From NCBI GenBank assembly GCA_947625205.1, contig CANQNN010000023.1:1-42796 (forward strand): DNA of 42,796 bases. The letters run 5' to 3'. The notes under the pieces are model-generated. The model was not told the DNA's origin. It did no database searches and saw only the letters and a list, made by a program, of their open reading frames with translations. Positions within the stretch are counted from its first letter, which is position 1. Each line of letters opens with the position of its first letter. Positions 1-8,088 of the stretch are shown here, in pieces. A program made the position numbers and the translations under genes. Source of the DNA: an uncultured Lachnospiraceae bacterium. GTDB lineage: Bacteria > Bacillota > Clostridia > Lachnospirales > Lachnospiraceae.

Positions 1-750
1 AAGAATCACGGCTTTGAGTATTTTATCAAGGCTTTTAAGAACCGGGATTTTATCAACGCGCTGCGCAATACGCTGGTGCTGAATCTGCTGGATCTGGTGG
101 TGGGTTTCCCCGCGCCGATCATTTTTGCGCTGATCTTAAACGAGCTGGTATTCAAGAAGTTTAAGAGAGTGGTTCAGACTATCGCTTATATGCCGCACTT
201 CCTCTCATGGGTTATCATATACGGATTGGCGTTGCAGCTGTTTGCGCCTTCCACGGGCCTTCTCAATATGCTCATCACGAAGCTGGGCTTTGAGACAGTC
301 CCATTTCTGAATGACCCGAATCACTGGGTAGGCACCTATATCGGTCTTGGCGTATGGCAGAGCTTCGGATGGAATTCGATCATCTATCTGGCGGCCATCG
401 CGGGAATCAATTCCGAATTATACGAAGCGGCGTCCGTGGACGGGGCGAGCCGCTGGCGTAAGATGTGGCACATCACGCTGCCCGGTATCAGACCGACTAT
501 TGTGGTGATCCTGATCATGAATATGGGTAACATTCTGGGAAGCGGCTTCGACAGACCTTTTGCACTGCAGAATAATCTGGTCATGAGTACGGCCGAGGTC
601 ATCTCGACCTTTGTATATAAGAACGGTATCAGAGGACTTCAGTTCTCCTTGACGACGGCGGTAGGCTTCTTCCAGTCCGTGATCTGTCTGATCTTCCTGT
701 TACTGTCCAACTGGATTTCCCGAAGACTCGGGGAACGCGGTATCTGGTAA
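1..750 (+). CDS. Carbohydrate ABC transporter permease, LplB/YteP type (5' end outside window)
   Basis: This is an integral membrane permease of a binding-protein-dependent sugar importer. The reading frame is open from base 1, so the first residues lie upstream; 249 codons are visible, and a GTG at 76 is internal, not the start. Several hydrophobic helices are visible. A clear EAA loop near 421-480 (YEAASVDGAS followed by a GIRP-type end) is the contact site for the ATPase. The gene is followed after 18 bases by a second permease and then by a binding lipoprotein, the usual order of LplB-LplC-LplA systems, which import oligosaccharides. No ATPase gene lies in the visible part; systems of this type commonly share an MsmX-like ATPase encoded elsewhere. 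The exact sugar cannot be read from the sequence. Confidence 0.9.
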   Translation, partial: KNHGFEYFIKAFKNRDFINALRNTLVLNLLDLVVGFPAPIIFALILNELVFKKFKRVVQTIAYMPHFLSWVIIYGLALQLFAPSTGLLNMLITKLGFETVPFLNDPNHWVGTYIGLGVWQSFGWNSIIYLAAIAGINSELYEAASVDGASRWRKMWHITLPGIRPTIVVILIMNMGNILGSGFDRPFALQNNLVMSTAEVISTFVYKNGIRGLQFSLTTAVGFFQSVICLIFLLLSNWISRRLGERGIW

Positions 751-768
751 GAGAGGGGAGGATAAGAA

Positions 769-1638
769 ATGATCAAGTCTAAGAGATCCAAAGCGGGCGA
801 CTGGATTTTTGTGATAATCTGCGTACTGGTTAGTGTTGTATGTCTCGTGCCGATGTTAAACCTGTTAGCCAGATCCGTGAGCTCCACGGATGCGCTGATC
901 AGACGTGAGGTGTATCTGCTGCCGAAGGGCTTTAACGTGGATGCCTACGGCATGGTGCTGGGTGATTCCACTTATGTGAGAGCCTTCTTCTGGACGGCAT
1001 TCCTGACGGTGGTGTGTACGATACTGTCACTGGTTATGACGATGCTGTGCGCTTATCCGCTTATTTTCGAGAAGCTGAAAGGCCGGCGGTATATCAATAT
1101 CTATATCATTATCACGATGTTCTTCAATGCCGGTACGATACCGAACTACCTGCTGATGAACCGTATGGGGCTGCTCAATACCCCGTGGGTGCTCATCATC
1201 CCGAGCTGTATGAGCGTGTATAATATGATCATTATGAGAAGCTTTTTCTACGGCATTCCGGACAGCCTGCGGGAGTCGGCGGAGATAGACGGGGCCAGTT
1301 ATTTCAAGATTCTGATCAGTATCTATGTGCCCCTGTCCAAACCGGTATTTGCGACCTTGGCGCTGTTTTATGCGGTAGGAAGATGGAACGGATATTCCGA
1401 TGCGCTGATGTACGTGAGCGATAAGAAGCTGTATCCGTTGCAGCTTTTCCTGTACAATATCTTAAATTCCATCAACAGCGTGGAGATCGCCACGCAGGAG
1501 GGATTCTCGACGCCGGGTCTGTCGGAGTCTTTAAAGGCAGCCATCGTCATGTTCTCCACGGTGCCGATCCTGTGCATCTATCCGTGGCTGCAGAAGTATT
1601 TCATTCATGGCGTGACTATGGGCGCGGTAAAGGAATAA
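769..1638 (+). CDS. Carbohydrate ABC transporter permease, LplC/YtcP type
   Basis: This is the second membrane permease of the importer, 289 aa, the normal length for the family. The ATG at 769 has a strong ribosome binding site (AGGGGAGG at 754-761, 7-base spacing). The protein has an N-terminal helix (about residues 12-32), further helices, and the EAA loop near residues 168-192 (RESAEIDGAS with a VPLSKP end). It would pair with the preceding permease to form the transmembrane channel that receives substrate from the lipoprotein encoded next. The sugar specificity is not evident. Confidence 0.92.
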   Translation: MIKSKRSKAGDWIFVIICVLVSVVCLVPMLNLLARSVSSTDALIRREVYLLPKGFNVDAYGMVLGDSTYVRAFFWTAFLTVVCTILSLVMTMLCAYPLIFEKLKGRRYINIYIIITMFFNAGTIPNYLLMNRMGLLNTPWVLIIPSCMSVYNMIIMRSFFYGIPDSLRESAEIDGASYFKILISIYVPLSKPVFATLALFYAVGRWNGYSDALMYVSDKKLYPLQLFLYNILNSINSVEIATQEGFSTPGLSESLKAAIVMFSTVPILCIYPWLQKYFIHGVTMGAVKE

Positions 1639-1675
1639 CCGGATCGTTCCGGAAGGAAGATCCGTCTATTCAATA
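1639..1675 (+). promoter_or_regulatory. Intercistronic RNA hairpin between permease and binding-protein genes
   Basis: CGGATC (1640-1645) pairs with GATCCG (1659-1664). Inside it, TTCC (1647-1650) pairs with GGAA (1655-1658) around a GGAA tetraloop of the GNRA class, with G1646 bulged. No T-run follows, so it is not a standard terminator. Hairpins at this place in sugar importer operons often protect an mRNA end and allow more binding protein than permease to be made; that role is inferred here. Confidence 0.5.
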
Positions 1676-1715
1676 CAGTAACTTATTTTTCAATTCAGAA
1701 AGGGAGGTAAACTAA

Positions 1716-3473
1716 TTGAGAAAGAAAATGTTCAAGAAATTGGCGGCGGCTGTTCTGGCGGCATGTCTGACGATGTCGCTTGCAGCGTGTGGAGGCGGAA
1801 GCAGCGATACCCAGTCAGCGCCTGCGACACAGGACAGTGCGTCGGATGCGGCTGACACAACGGAGCCCGCTGCCGACACCGAAGCGGATGCTCCGGCCGA
1901 TGAAGCGGCGGCTGATCCTACCAACGGTGAAGTGGTGGACGGCAAGTTCGTTGATACGAGACATATCACCGTAGAGGTATATGACCGCGGCAACGACGGC
2001 GGTTCTGACCCGACCAACAACATGTATACCAAGTGGATCCAGGAGCAGATGCTGGAGAAGCACAATGTTGAGGTTGAATTTGTGGCAGTACCCCGTTGGA
2101 CGGAGGTTGAGCAGATCAACAACCTTCTGGCAGCAGGCAATGCGCCGGATATCTGCCTGACCTATGACTATCCTACGATCCAGACTTATGCAAACATGGG
2201 TGGCGTACTGGATCTGGCTTCCTATGTGGAGGATTACAAGTCTCTGCTTCCCAATATGTGGAACTGGCTCGGAGAGACCAATATCTATTGGGATAAGAGT
2301 CCTACGACGGGCGAGCTGTGGGCGATCGAGACTAAGCTGGCTACGACCAACCGCATCAATACATTCGTTCGTAAAGACTGGCTGGATAAGCTGGGCCTGT
2401 CTGAACCTACAACGAAGCAGGAATTTGAGGATATGCTGATCGCGTTCAGAGACAATGCGGATACGCTGTTGGGCGCTGATGCGGATAAGATGATCCCTTA
2501 TTCCGTAAGCTATGATGTAGGCTGGAGAGCGGCAACTCTGATCGAGTCCTTTATCGATCCGGACATTTCCGATAGGGAATACTATGTCAACGGTTTTGAT
2601 GACAGAAAGTATACCGAGAACGGAACCAAGGAAGCCGTAAGACTTCTGAACAAGTGGTACAACGAGGGTCTTATGTGGGATGACTTCGCTCTGTATGGAA
2701 GCGGAGATACCACCGAGGACGATATGATGAAGGCCGGCTATGTAGGCGCTTTCACCCATAACTGGGATTACCCTTACAGAAACGGTGAGGACAGCATTTT
2801 GGCCAACTTAAAGAGACTGGTAGGTGAGGACGCTACCTACGTTGTAGTTGATCCTTTTGAGGACAGCAAGGGAACGCATACAAAGTTCGTATCCGGTCCT
2901 ATCGACCGTAAGATCTTCTTCCCGTCCACCAACGATGAGCCTCTTGCATCCATGATGTATATTGATTTCATCAGTGAGCCTGAAGTGATCCAATATCTGC
3001 AGATCGGTGACGAGGGCGTGACGCACAATGTACTGGACGACGGCGCGATCGAAGTGATCGCGGCTGAAGGCGATGCGATCCAGAACTCCGGTTTCAACAT
3101 CGACCTTACCATTACCTGTAACGGTCTGAATCTGGTTGATCCCGAGCAGACGCTTAAGTCTACGGCGCACAGCTATGCAAGCATCGATCCCGCACTGGTT
3201 GAGGAAGCGAATGCAGTTGCACAGACCGATATCCGCGTGGGCAAGAACGTAAACGTAGGCGCTATTGAAGCGGAAGAAGGCATGGGCCCTGCACTTTCCG
3301 AGAAGAGAGATGTGGCTTATGACCTGTCCGTATCCGCACCTGTTGATCAGTTCGATGCGGTATGGGATCAGAACATGACGGATTATCTGAATGCCGGCGG
3401 CCAGGCGATCATCGATGAGCGTGCCGAGAAATGGGAAGCTACATTCGGTGATACCGATTCCCTTCCGGAATAA
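1716..3473 (+). CDS. Extracellular solute-binding lipoprotein, LplA/YtcQ type
   Basis: This is the substrate-binding subunit of the importer, anchored outside the membrane. The start is a TTG at 1716, chosen because AGGGAGG (1701-1707) lies 8 bases before it; the next in-frame ATG at 1728 would be too far. The N-terminus has Lys/Arg residues, a hydrophobic stretch and the lipobox LAAC with Cys25 as the predicted lipidation site, followed by an Ala/Asp/Glu-rich linker (about residues 26-70). The remainder (585 aa in total) has the length and character of the large family-1 binding proteins paired with LplB/LplC permeases. It ends the operon, with a terminator directly downstream. The ligand is probably an oligosaccharide, from context only. 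Confidence 0.9.
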   Translation: MRKKMFKKLAAAVLAACLTMSLAACGGGSSDTQSAPATQDSASDAADTTEPAADTEADAPADEAAADPTNGEVVDGKFVDTRHITVEVYDRGNDGGSDPTNNMYTKWIQEQMLEKHNVEVEFVAVPRWTEVEQINNLLAAGNAPDICLTYDYPTIQTYANMGGVLDLASYVEDYKSLLPNMWNWLGETNIYWDKSPTTGELWAIETKLATTNRINTFVRKDWLDKLGLSEPTTKQEFEDMLIAFRDNADTLLGADADKMIPYSVSYDVGWRAATLIESFIDPDISDREYYVNGFDDRKYTENGTKEAVRLLNKWYNEGLMWDDFALYGSGDTTEDDMMKAGYVGAFTHNWDYPYRNGEDSILANLKRLVGEDATYVVVDPFEDSKGTHTKFVSGPIDRKIFFPSTNDEPLASMMYIDFISEPEVIQYLQIGDEGVTHNVLDDGAIEVIAAEGDAIQNSGFNIDLTITCNGLNLVDPEQTLKSTAHSYASIDPALVEEANAVAQTDIRVGKNVNVGAIEAEEGMGPALSEKRDVAYDLSVSAPVDQFDAVWDQNMTDYLNAGGQAIIDERAEKWEATFGDTDSLPE

Positions 3474-3506
3474 GAAGTCAGAGCAATAAATTTATAACAT
3501 TGTTTA

Positions 3507-3541
3507 GGGACCGGTGCGTAAGTAGCGGTCCCGTTTTGATT
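3507..3541 (+). terminator. Rho-independent terminator of the sugar importer operon
   Basis: GGGACCG (3507-3513) and CGGTCCC (3526-3532) form a perfect 7-bp stem with a 12-base loop, followed by GTTTTGATT. It lies 33 bases past the stop of the binding-protein gene. Confidence 0.75.
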
Positions 3542-3582
3542 CGGTGGCTGTCGGGCATAAATGCTTTTGTTTATGGAAACAT

Positions 3583-3611
3583 TTGAAAAAAAGGGCAAAA
3601 AGGGGTATAGT
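3583..3611 (+). promoter_or_regulatory. Sigma-A-type promoter for the serine protease gene
   Basis: TTGAAA (3583-3588) and TATAGT (3606-3611) are separated by 17 bases. Transcription would begin near 3618, so a TTG at 3620 would be almost leaderless. This favours the GTG at 3644 as the protease start. Confidence 0.7.
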
Positions 3612-3643
3612 AATAAAAATTGTATGAAAGGTTGTACTGTCCT

Positions 3644-4438
3644 GTGAGACGCAGAATATTATCCTTCATCGCGTATTTTATAACACTTGTATCTGCAGCC
3701 TTTGGTATGTTTCCGGCATGGGCATATGCACAGGAACTGCCTCCGCATCTGATCCAGACTGTAACTGAGCGGGATATCTATGAGGGAATGCTTTCGCTTG
3801 GCTATCTGGAAACTCCCCTGCTGGATGAAGAAGACTGTGACAGTGCATACGAAAATGTCAGGAGTTGTATTGTGCGTATACAGATGGGAAATGCGCACGG
3901 CAGCGGAATTGTATGGAGCCTGTCGGATGAGCGTATTGTCATTGTCACCAACAGGCATGTCCTGGATTACTGGAAGGACGAAAACGGGTATGTCCATTTT
4001 CCCCAGGGCTATGATGTGGATGCCCGCGTGATCGGGGTGTCAGAGAAGTATGATATAGGATTTGTCGGTGTGGACTGCGGACAGTTTACTTATGAAGAAT
4101 TGCAGGAGATACGGTGCGCCAGAGTGGATAAGGATGTCCCGGCCGGACTGAAACAGGGCGATTCCATGTTTCTTGTGGATTCGGGTTCTATGGACAGCGG
4201 AGAGATGTATTATAAAGGAACAGTCCAGGATGTATATCGCTATATAGAAGATTTGGACGGGTATATGGTATACGGCTATTGTTTTGCCAGGGCGGGAATG
4301 TCCGGCGGCGGCACTTTTGACGGCCGGGGTCATCTGATCGGCATGACCACGGCGGGTACGCAGCAGAACGAGTTCGCAAGCGTGCCGGTGCAGCATTTGC
4401 AAGCGGCGTATGAGGAGATCGTTTCGGAAGGGAAGTGA
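3644..4438 (+). CDS. Secreted trypsin-like serine protease
   Basis: This is a 264-aa exported protease of the chymotrypsin/HtrA-like fold, without a PDZ domain. The start is taken as GTG 3644, preceded by GAAAGG (3625-3630, spacing 13), because the promoter at 3583-3611 leaves no leader for the in-frame TTG at 3620. A signal peptide is seen: RRR, a hydrophobic core, and a likely cleavage after AYA near residue 28. The catalytic triad is recognisable as His105 in TNRHVL, Asp137 in KYDIGFV and Ser220 in GMSGGGTF. It should act outside the membrane; the substrate is unknown. The next gene, a membrane protein, begins within 25 bases and is probably co-transcribed. The exact start is the least certain point. 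Confidence 0.85.
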   Translation: MRRRILSFIAYFITLVSAAFGMFPAWAYAQELPPHLIQTVTERDIYEGMLSLGYLETPLLDEEDCDSAYENVRSCIVRIQMGNAHGSGIVWSLSDERIVIVTNRHVLDYWKDENGYVHFPQGYDVDARVIGVSEKYDIGFVGVDCGQFTYEELQEIRCARVDKDVPAGLKQGDSMFLVDSGSMDSGEMYYKGTVQDVYRYIEDLDGYMVYGYCFARAGMSGGGTFDGRGHLIGMTTAGTQQNEFASVPVQHLQAAYEEIVSEGK

Positions 4439-4462
4439 AGCTGCCTTGTGAGGACAGGTGCG

Positions 4463-5497
4463 GTGGATACAGAGCAGAAGGAAAAAGAAAATAAAATAGC
4501 ACATGATATTGAATCGGAAGAGCAGATCCGATTTCAAGTCAGAGAAAACAGGACGGCCCTTGTGTGCGGTGTACTGGCGGTCGTTTTTGCGGTTTTTGTA
4601 CTGATCATGCGCATTACGCATCCTGCGGCGGGCGGAGGCGGCATTCTTTTGTATCTGCCGCTGACCGGTATGCTGGCCGGCGGTGCGGTTTGTTTTATGC
4701 TGTATTTTAACAGGAAGCTTACCGTGGATGGAATGAATATATGTTATGTAAACATAATGCGAAAAGAAAAGCATTTTACCCTGGACGATATTGGCTATTG
4801 TAAAGTAGGAACACGCCGCAGTGCATATCAGATGGCTATATATGATCTCAATGGAAAAGTGTTATGTAAACTTGATTTCGAGGCATTCAATATGGCCGGG
4901 TTTTATCAGTATTTAATAGATAACCGCGTTGCGATAGAGCAGAATGATGAACATCTGAACCGTAAGTCCCCCTTAATGGCAATGATAAATGCTATTGGAA
5001 AGGAAACTGCCGTCTGCGAGGAAGAAATACGTAAAACTACAGACCTTTTTTACGGGGAGGCAGAACGGATCTTTGCCGGGTGGGAGAAGAACAATCATCA
5101 GTTCGGCGCCACGTGGGAGTTTGGATTTGCCGAGTATACGGCCCGGGATCTGGAGACAAAGAAGCGGTTACATGAATATACCAGCTCTGTCAGTCATCCC
5201 ATGAACAGTCTGCCAGAGTCCTATGAATGCCTGTTGGAAGCATATTTGAAGTATGATGGGAAATATGTGGTATCTAAACGGGGAAAAGAAGTTGTCGTCA
5301 TACTGCCCTGCTTTTCCAGGACAAGATCTTATCAGATCGGTGAGAAGACGCGTATTCGCAAGACGGACGAGCAGCTGCTGAAGGAATGGCTTATGACACA
5401 GCTGGAGTCGGTCAGCAGGGAGCTTCCCGGACACCGGTATCACACGGAGGCATTTACGATAGCGCATCCCCTTACAAAGACGGCGGGGATCGGATGA
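4463..5497 (+). CDS. Unrecognised two-helix membrane protein, possibly PH-like
   Basis: I do not recognise this protein with confidence. It is about 344 aa from GTG 4463 (GAGGA at 4450-4454 is a fair binding site); a GTG at 4448 would add five residues. The N-terminal 30 residues are charged. Two adjacent hydrophobic helices follow (about residues 31-51 and 60-82), joined by a Gly-rich turn. After them comes a beta-rich stretch (NRKLTVDGMNICY to KLDFEAFN) that resembles the PH-like domains of some Clostridia membrane proteins, then a mostly charged, soluble C-terminal half. Its position directly behind a secreted protease suggests a shared transcript, but no function can be given. Confidence 0.7.
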   Translation: MDTEQKEKENKIAHDIESEEQIRFQVRENRTALVCGVLAVVFAVFVLIMRITHPAAGGGGILLYLPLTGMLAGGAVCFMLYFNRKLTVDGMNICYVNIMRKEKHFTLDDIGYCKVGTRRSAYQMAIYDLNGKVLCKLDFEAFNMAGFYQYLIDNRVAIEQNDEHLNRKSPLMAMINAIGKETAVCEEEIRKTTDLFYGEAERIFAGWEKNNHQFGATWEFGFAEYTARDLETKKRLHEYTSSVSHPMNSLPESYECLLEAYLKYDGKYVVSKRGKEVVVILPCFSRTRSYQIGEKTRIRKTDEQLLKEWLMTQLESVSRELPGHRYHTEAFTIAHPLTKTAGIG

Positions 5498-5523
5498 AAG
5501 GCATATACGTATGCGCGTAAATG

Positions 5524-5532
5524 TGATAAAAT
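5524..5532 (+). promoter_or_regulatory. Possible extended -10 promoter before the epimerase gene
   Basis: TGATAAAAT (5524-5532) fits an extended -10 element (TGn plus TAAAAT). No good -35 box is seen at the expected distance. It lies 58 bases before the ATG of the epimerase-like gene. Confidence 0.35.
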
Positions 5533-5589
5533 AAATATATTGCAGGCGGCTGTCCATTGTGGCGGTATATTAAAAAGCGGGAGGCAGTT

Positions 5590-6465
5590 ATGGCGCTATT
5601 TCAGATTGGTAACGATAAGATCATGATACAGGTTGACAGTGTGGGCGCGGAGCTTAAATCGCTCAGGCAGGTGGCATCGGGAAGGGAATATATGTGGTGT
5701 GCCGATCCAAAGTACTGGAAACGGACATCTCCGGTGCTCTTCCCGCTGGTCGGCGGTTTAAACGGAGGGGTATACCGCACAGGCGGCAGGGAGTATCCGA
5801 TGGGACAGCACGGATTTGCCAGAGATACGGAATTTCAATTAAAGAGCCAGGTGGCACGCGAGATCTGGTTTGTGCTGGAATCCGGTGCGGATACACTGGA
5901 CAAATATCCTTTTCCCTTTGTGCTGGAGCTTGGTTACGAGCTTGACGGCAGCTGTGTGATCGTAAAGTGGAGGGTCAGAAACCCCGCGAAAGAGACGTTG
6001 TATTTTTCGATCGGAGGGCATCCGGCGTTTAGATGTCCGATTGACGAAAAGACAATGCAGACAGATTATAAGATACGGTTTGACACGAAAGAGAAGATCG
6101 TGTCTTCCTGTCTTGAGAATGGGCTCGTCAGCGGACGGCAGGCGGTTTATGACCTGAATGACGGCGTGCTTCCTGTAACGGAGCATTTATTTGACGGGGA
6201 TGCTCTGGTGATCGAGCATGATCAGGCGCACCGAGTGGCATTGACCGCACCGGATGGCAGGGATTATCTGACAGTTGAATTTGATGCGCCGCTGTTTGGC
6301 ATCTGGTCGCCGCCAGGAAAGAATGCACCGTTTATCTGCATCGAGCCGTGGTATGGCAGATGTGACCGCGCCGGTTTTGAGGGCGACTGGAGGGAGCGGG
6401 AATGGATGCAGTCTCTGGAAGCGGGAGAAATTTTTGAGGCGCAGTATAAGATAAGTGTGCAGTAG
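5590..6465 (+). CDS. Aldose 1-epimerase family protein (LacX-like)
   Basis: This is a cytoplasmic sugar mutarotase-like protein of 291 aa (COG2017 family), which would interconvert the alpha and beta forms of an aldose or aldose phosphate. The ATG at 5590 follows GGGAGG (5579-5584, 5-base spacing); an in-frame TTG at 5557 lacks a binding site. Family motifs are visible: the GQHGFARDTEF block near residue 74, GGHPAFRCP near residue 145, and FICIEPWYGR near the C-terminus, whose Glu is the likely catalytic base. The HGFARD form is typical of the LacX-like branch, where the true substrate is often unknown. It precedes an ABC ATPase gene by 19 bases, perhaps in one transcript. Confidence 0.87.
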   Translation: MALFQIGNDKIMIQVDSVGAELKSLRQVASGREYMWCADPKYWKRTSPVLFPLVGGLNGGVYRTGGREYPMGQHGFARDTEFQLKSQVAREIWFVLESGADTLDKYPFPFVLELGYELDGSCVIVKWRVRNPAKETLYFSIGGHPAFRCPIDEKTMQTDYKIRFDTKEKIVSSCLENGLVSGRQAVYDLNDGVLPVTEHLFDGDALVIEHDQAHRVALTAPDGRDYLTVEFDAPLFGIWSPPGKNAPFICIEPWYGRCDRAGFEGDWREREWMQSLEAGEIFEAQYKISVQ

Positions 6466-6484
6466 CAGGAAAGGGGGACATGAT

Positions 6485-7183
6485 ATGGCACCGATCGTGC
6501 AGTGTATGGGGCTTACAAAGACATATGGAGGTAAACTGGCGCTCAACCGGATTTATCTGAATCTGGAGCGCGGCAGGATCATTGGTCTTCTTGGACCGAA
6601 CGGCAGCGGCAAGACTACGCTCATCAAACTGATGAACGGGCTTCTCAAACCTACGGCGGGCGAGATCCTGATAGGCGGGCAAAGACCCGGGATAGATACG
6701 AAACTGCATATTTCCTATCTTCCGGAGAGAACTTACCTGCAGCCGAATATGAAGGTGATGGAGATCGTGAACTATTTTCAGGATTTCTATCCCGATTTTC
6801 AGGTGGACAGGGCATATGATATGCTGGCGCGCCTGCAGATACAGCCCTATGAAAGACTTAAGAATCTGTCCAAGGGTACGAAGGAGAAGGTTCAGCTGAT
6901 TCTCGTCATGAGCAGAAACGCGGATCTGTATGTGCTGGACGAGCCTATTGCCGGAGTGGACCCGGCGGCGAGAGACTTTATCCTTCGCACTATTGTCGCA
7001 AATTATAACAGGAATGCAACCGTACTTTTGTCCACCCATCTGATTGCCGACGTGGAGGGCATTCTGGATGAAGTTGTGTTTATCAGACAGGGCAATATTG
7101 TACTTCAGGCGGGTGCGGAGCAGATCAGACGCAATGAAGGTAAGTCTGTAGACCGTTTCTTCAGGGAGGTGTTCGCATGTTAG
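6485..7183 (+). CDS. ABC transporter ATP-binding protein
   Basis: This is a 232-aa ABC ATPase that would drive the membrane protein encoded next. The ATG at 6485 is preceded by AAAGGGGG (about 6470-6477); the frame is open further upstream, but this start fits the family. Walker A is GPNGSGKTT (about residues 37-45), the signature is the variant LSKGTKEK (about 128-135), Walker B is LYVLDEP (about 149-155) and the switch His is in STHL (about 184). The overall form is that of YtrB/EcsA-like exporters. The final codons overlap the permease start by 7 bases, so the two are translationally coupled. The substrate is unknown. Confidence 0.9.
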   Translation: MAPIVQCMGLTKTYGGKLALNRIYLNLERGRIIGLLGPNGSGKTTLIKLMNGLLKPTAGEILIGGQRPGIDTKLHISYLPERTYLQPNMKVMEIVNYFQDFYPDFQVDRAYDMLARLQIQPYERLKNLSKGTKEKVQLILVMSRNADLYVLDEPIAGVDPAARDFILRTIVANYNRNATVLLSTHLIADVEGILDEVVFIRQGNIVLQAGAEQIRRNEGKSVDRFFREVFAC

Positions 7184-7959
7184 GAAGACTGATGAAATAT
7201 GAGTGGAAGGCGACATGGAAGCTTCTGGTTCCGGCAAACCTGTTGATCGTTGTCACTTCCTTTTTCTCATGGATCGCATGGCGGCGTATGCGGTATGACG
7301 GATATGATGTGAATGCTGTTGTGAATCTGGCCGCGTTCGTTCTGCTGGTGACGAGTTTCCTGAGTATGTTTGTGGTGATCGTGGGATCGGCGATCTATTT
7401 GATCTGGCGGTTCTATACATCAACCTATGGGGACCAGGGGTATCTTCTGCATACGCTTCCCGTGGATAAACATCACATTATCATTGCCAAGGTGCTTGTC
7501 AGCACGGCGTGGATCCTGCTCAGCACGGTTCTGATGTGTATATATATGTATCTTGATTACAGTACGACACTGGATGAAGTTGGCGTGGCGCTTGAGGAGA
7601 TCCTGAAGGCCGTTTTGACACAGTGGTTTGGCAATACAGAATCAGCGTTTTATGTTGTAATGGGCATCATTATGATGATCGTGGGAATGCTGGTGCGTGT
7701 TCTCAAAGTGACCGCCTGTATTTCTTTAGGCCAGCTCTCGTCCAACCACAAGCTGCTTACGGCATTTGGCTTTTATTATGCCATTTATGTAGTACAGAAG
7801 ATCATTGATGCGATATACGCTTATTTTTCTTTCGAGTGGTGGGAAAGCGGCGGGTTTGAGATGATGTGGGAGTTTGGCCTGATCACGGGGCTGGCCTACA
7901 TGGTCATATTCTATGTTCTGACATGGTATGTAATGGAAAAGAAATTGAATCTCGACTGA
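7177..7959 (+). CDS. ABC-2-type transporter permease
   Basis: This is a 260-aa membrane protein with about six hydrophobic helices, forming the membrane part of the transporter with the preceding ATPase, whose stop codon it overlaps. The N-terminal MKYEWKATWK segment before the first helix is typical of ABC-2 permeases in Firmicutes of unknown cargo. The final helix ends close to the C-terminus (YVLTWYVMEKKLNLD). No substrate can be assigned. Confidence 0.82.
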   Translation: MLGRLMKYEWKATWKLLVPANLLIVVTSFFSWIAWRRMRYDGYDVNAVVNLAAFVLLVTSFLSMFVVIVGSAIYLIWRFYTSTYGDQGYLLHTLPVDKHHIIIAKVLVSTAWILLSTVLMCIYMYLDYSTTLDEVGVALEEILKAVLTQWFGNTESAFYVVMGIIMMIVGMLVRVLKVTACISLGQLSSNHKLLTAFGFYYAIYVVQKIIDAIYAYFSFEWWESGGFEMMWEFGLITGLAYMVIFYVLTWYVMEKKLNLD

Positions 7960-8039
7960 CGCAGACGGCTACTGCAGACTGTTGCAGGCGCAAAATCACG
8001 CCTTGACATATTATCATAAAAGGGAGAAAATAATAAAAT

Positions 8040-8062
8040 ATGCGGCAGCATATATGCCGCAT
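8040..8062 (+). promoter_or_regulatory. Inverted repeat in the leader of the CobW gene
   Basis: ATGCGGCA (8040-8047) and TGCCGCAT (8055-8062) are perfect arms of 8 bases with a 7-base spacer. It has no T-run, so it is an operator or a leader RNA hairpin, not a terminator. A TTGACA lies upstream at 8003-8008, but no -10 box sits at a standard distance from it. It does not match the Firmicutes Zur box as I remember it. Confidence 0.45.
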
Positions 8063-8088
8063 GATCAAGAAAGGCTGGTGTTGTTATA

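Noticed and set aside
1815..2759. Long open frame on the minus strand across the binding-protein gene
   Set aside because: It is antisense to a clearly coding, conserved lipoprotein, has no ribosome binding site or recognisable domain, and is explained by codon bias.
6332..7237. Minus-strand open frame of about 300 codons
   Set aside because: It runs antisense through the epimerase and ABC ATPase genes, both with full motifs, and its product resembles no family.
8003..8039. TTGACA before the CobW gene as a full promoter
   Set aside because: The nearest good -10 (TAAAAT, 8034-8039) is 25 bases away, too far for sigma-A.
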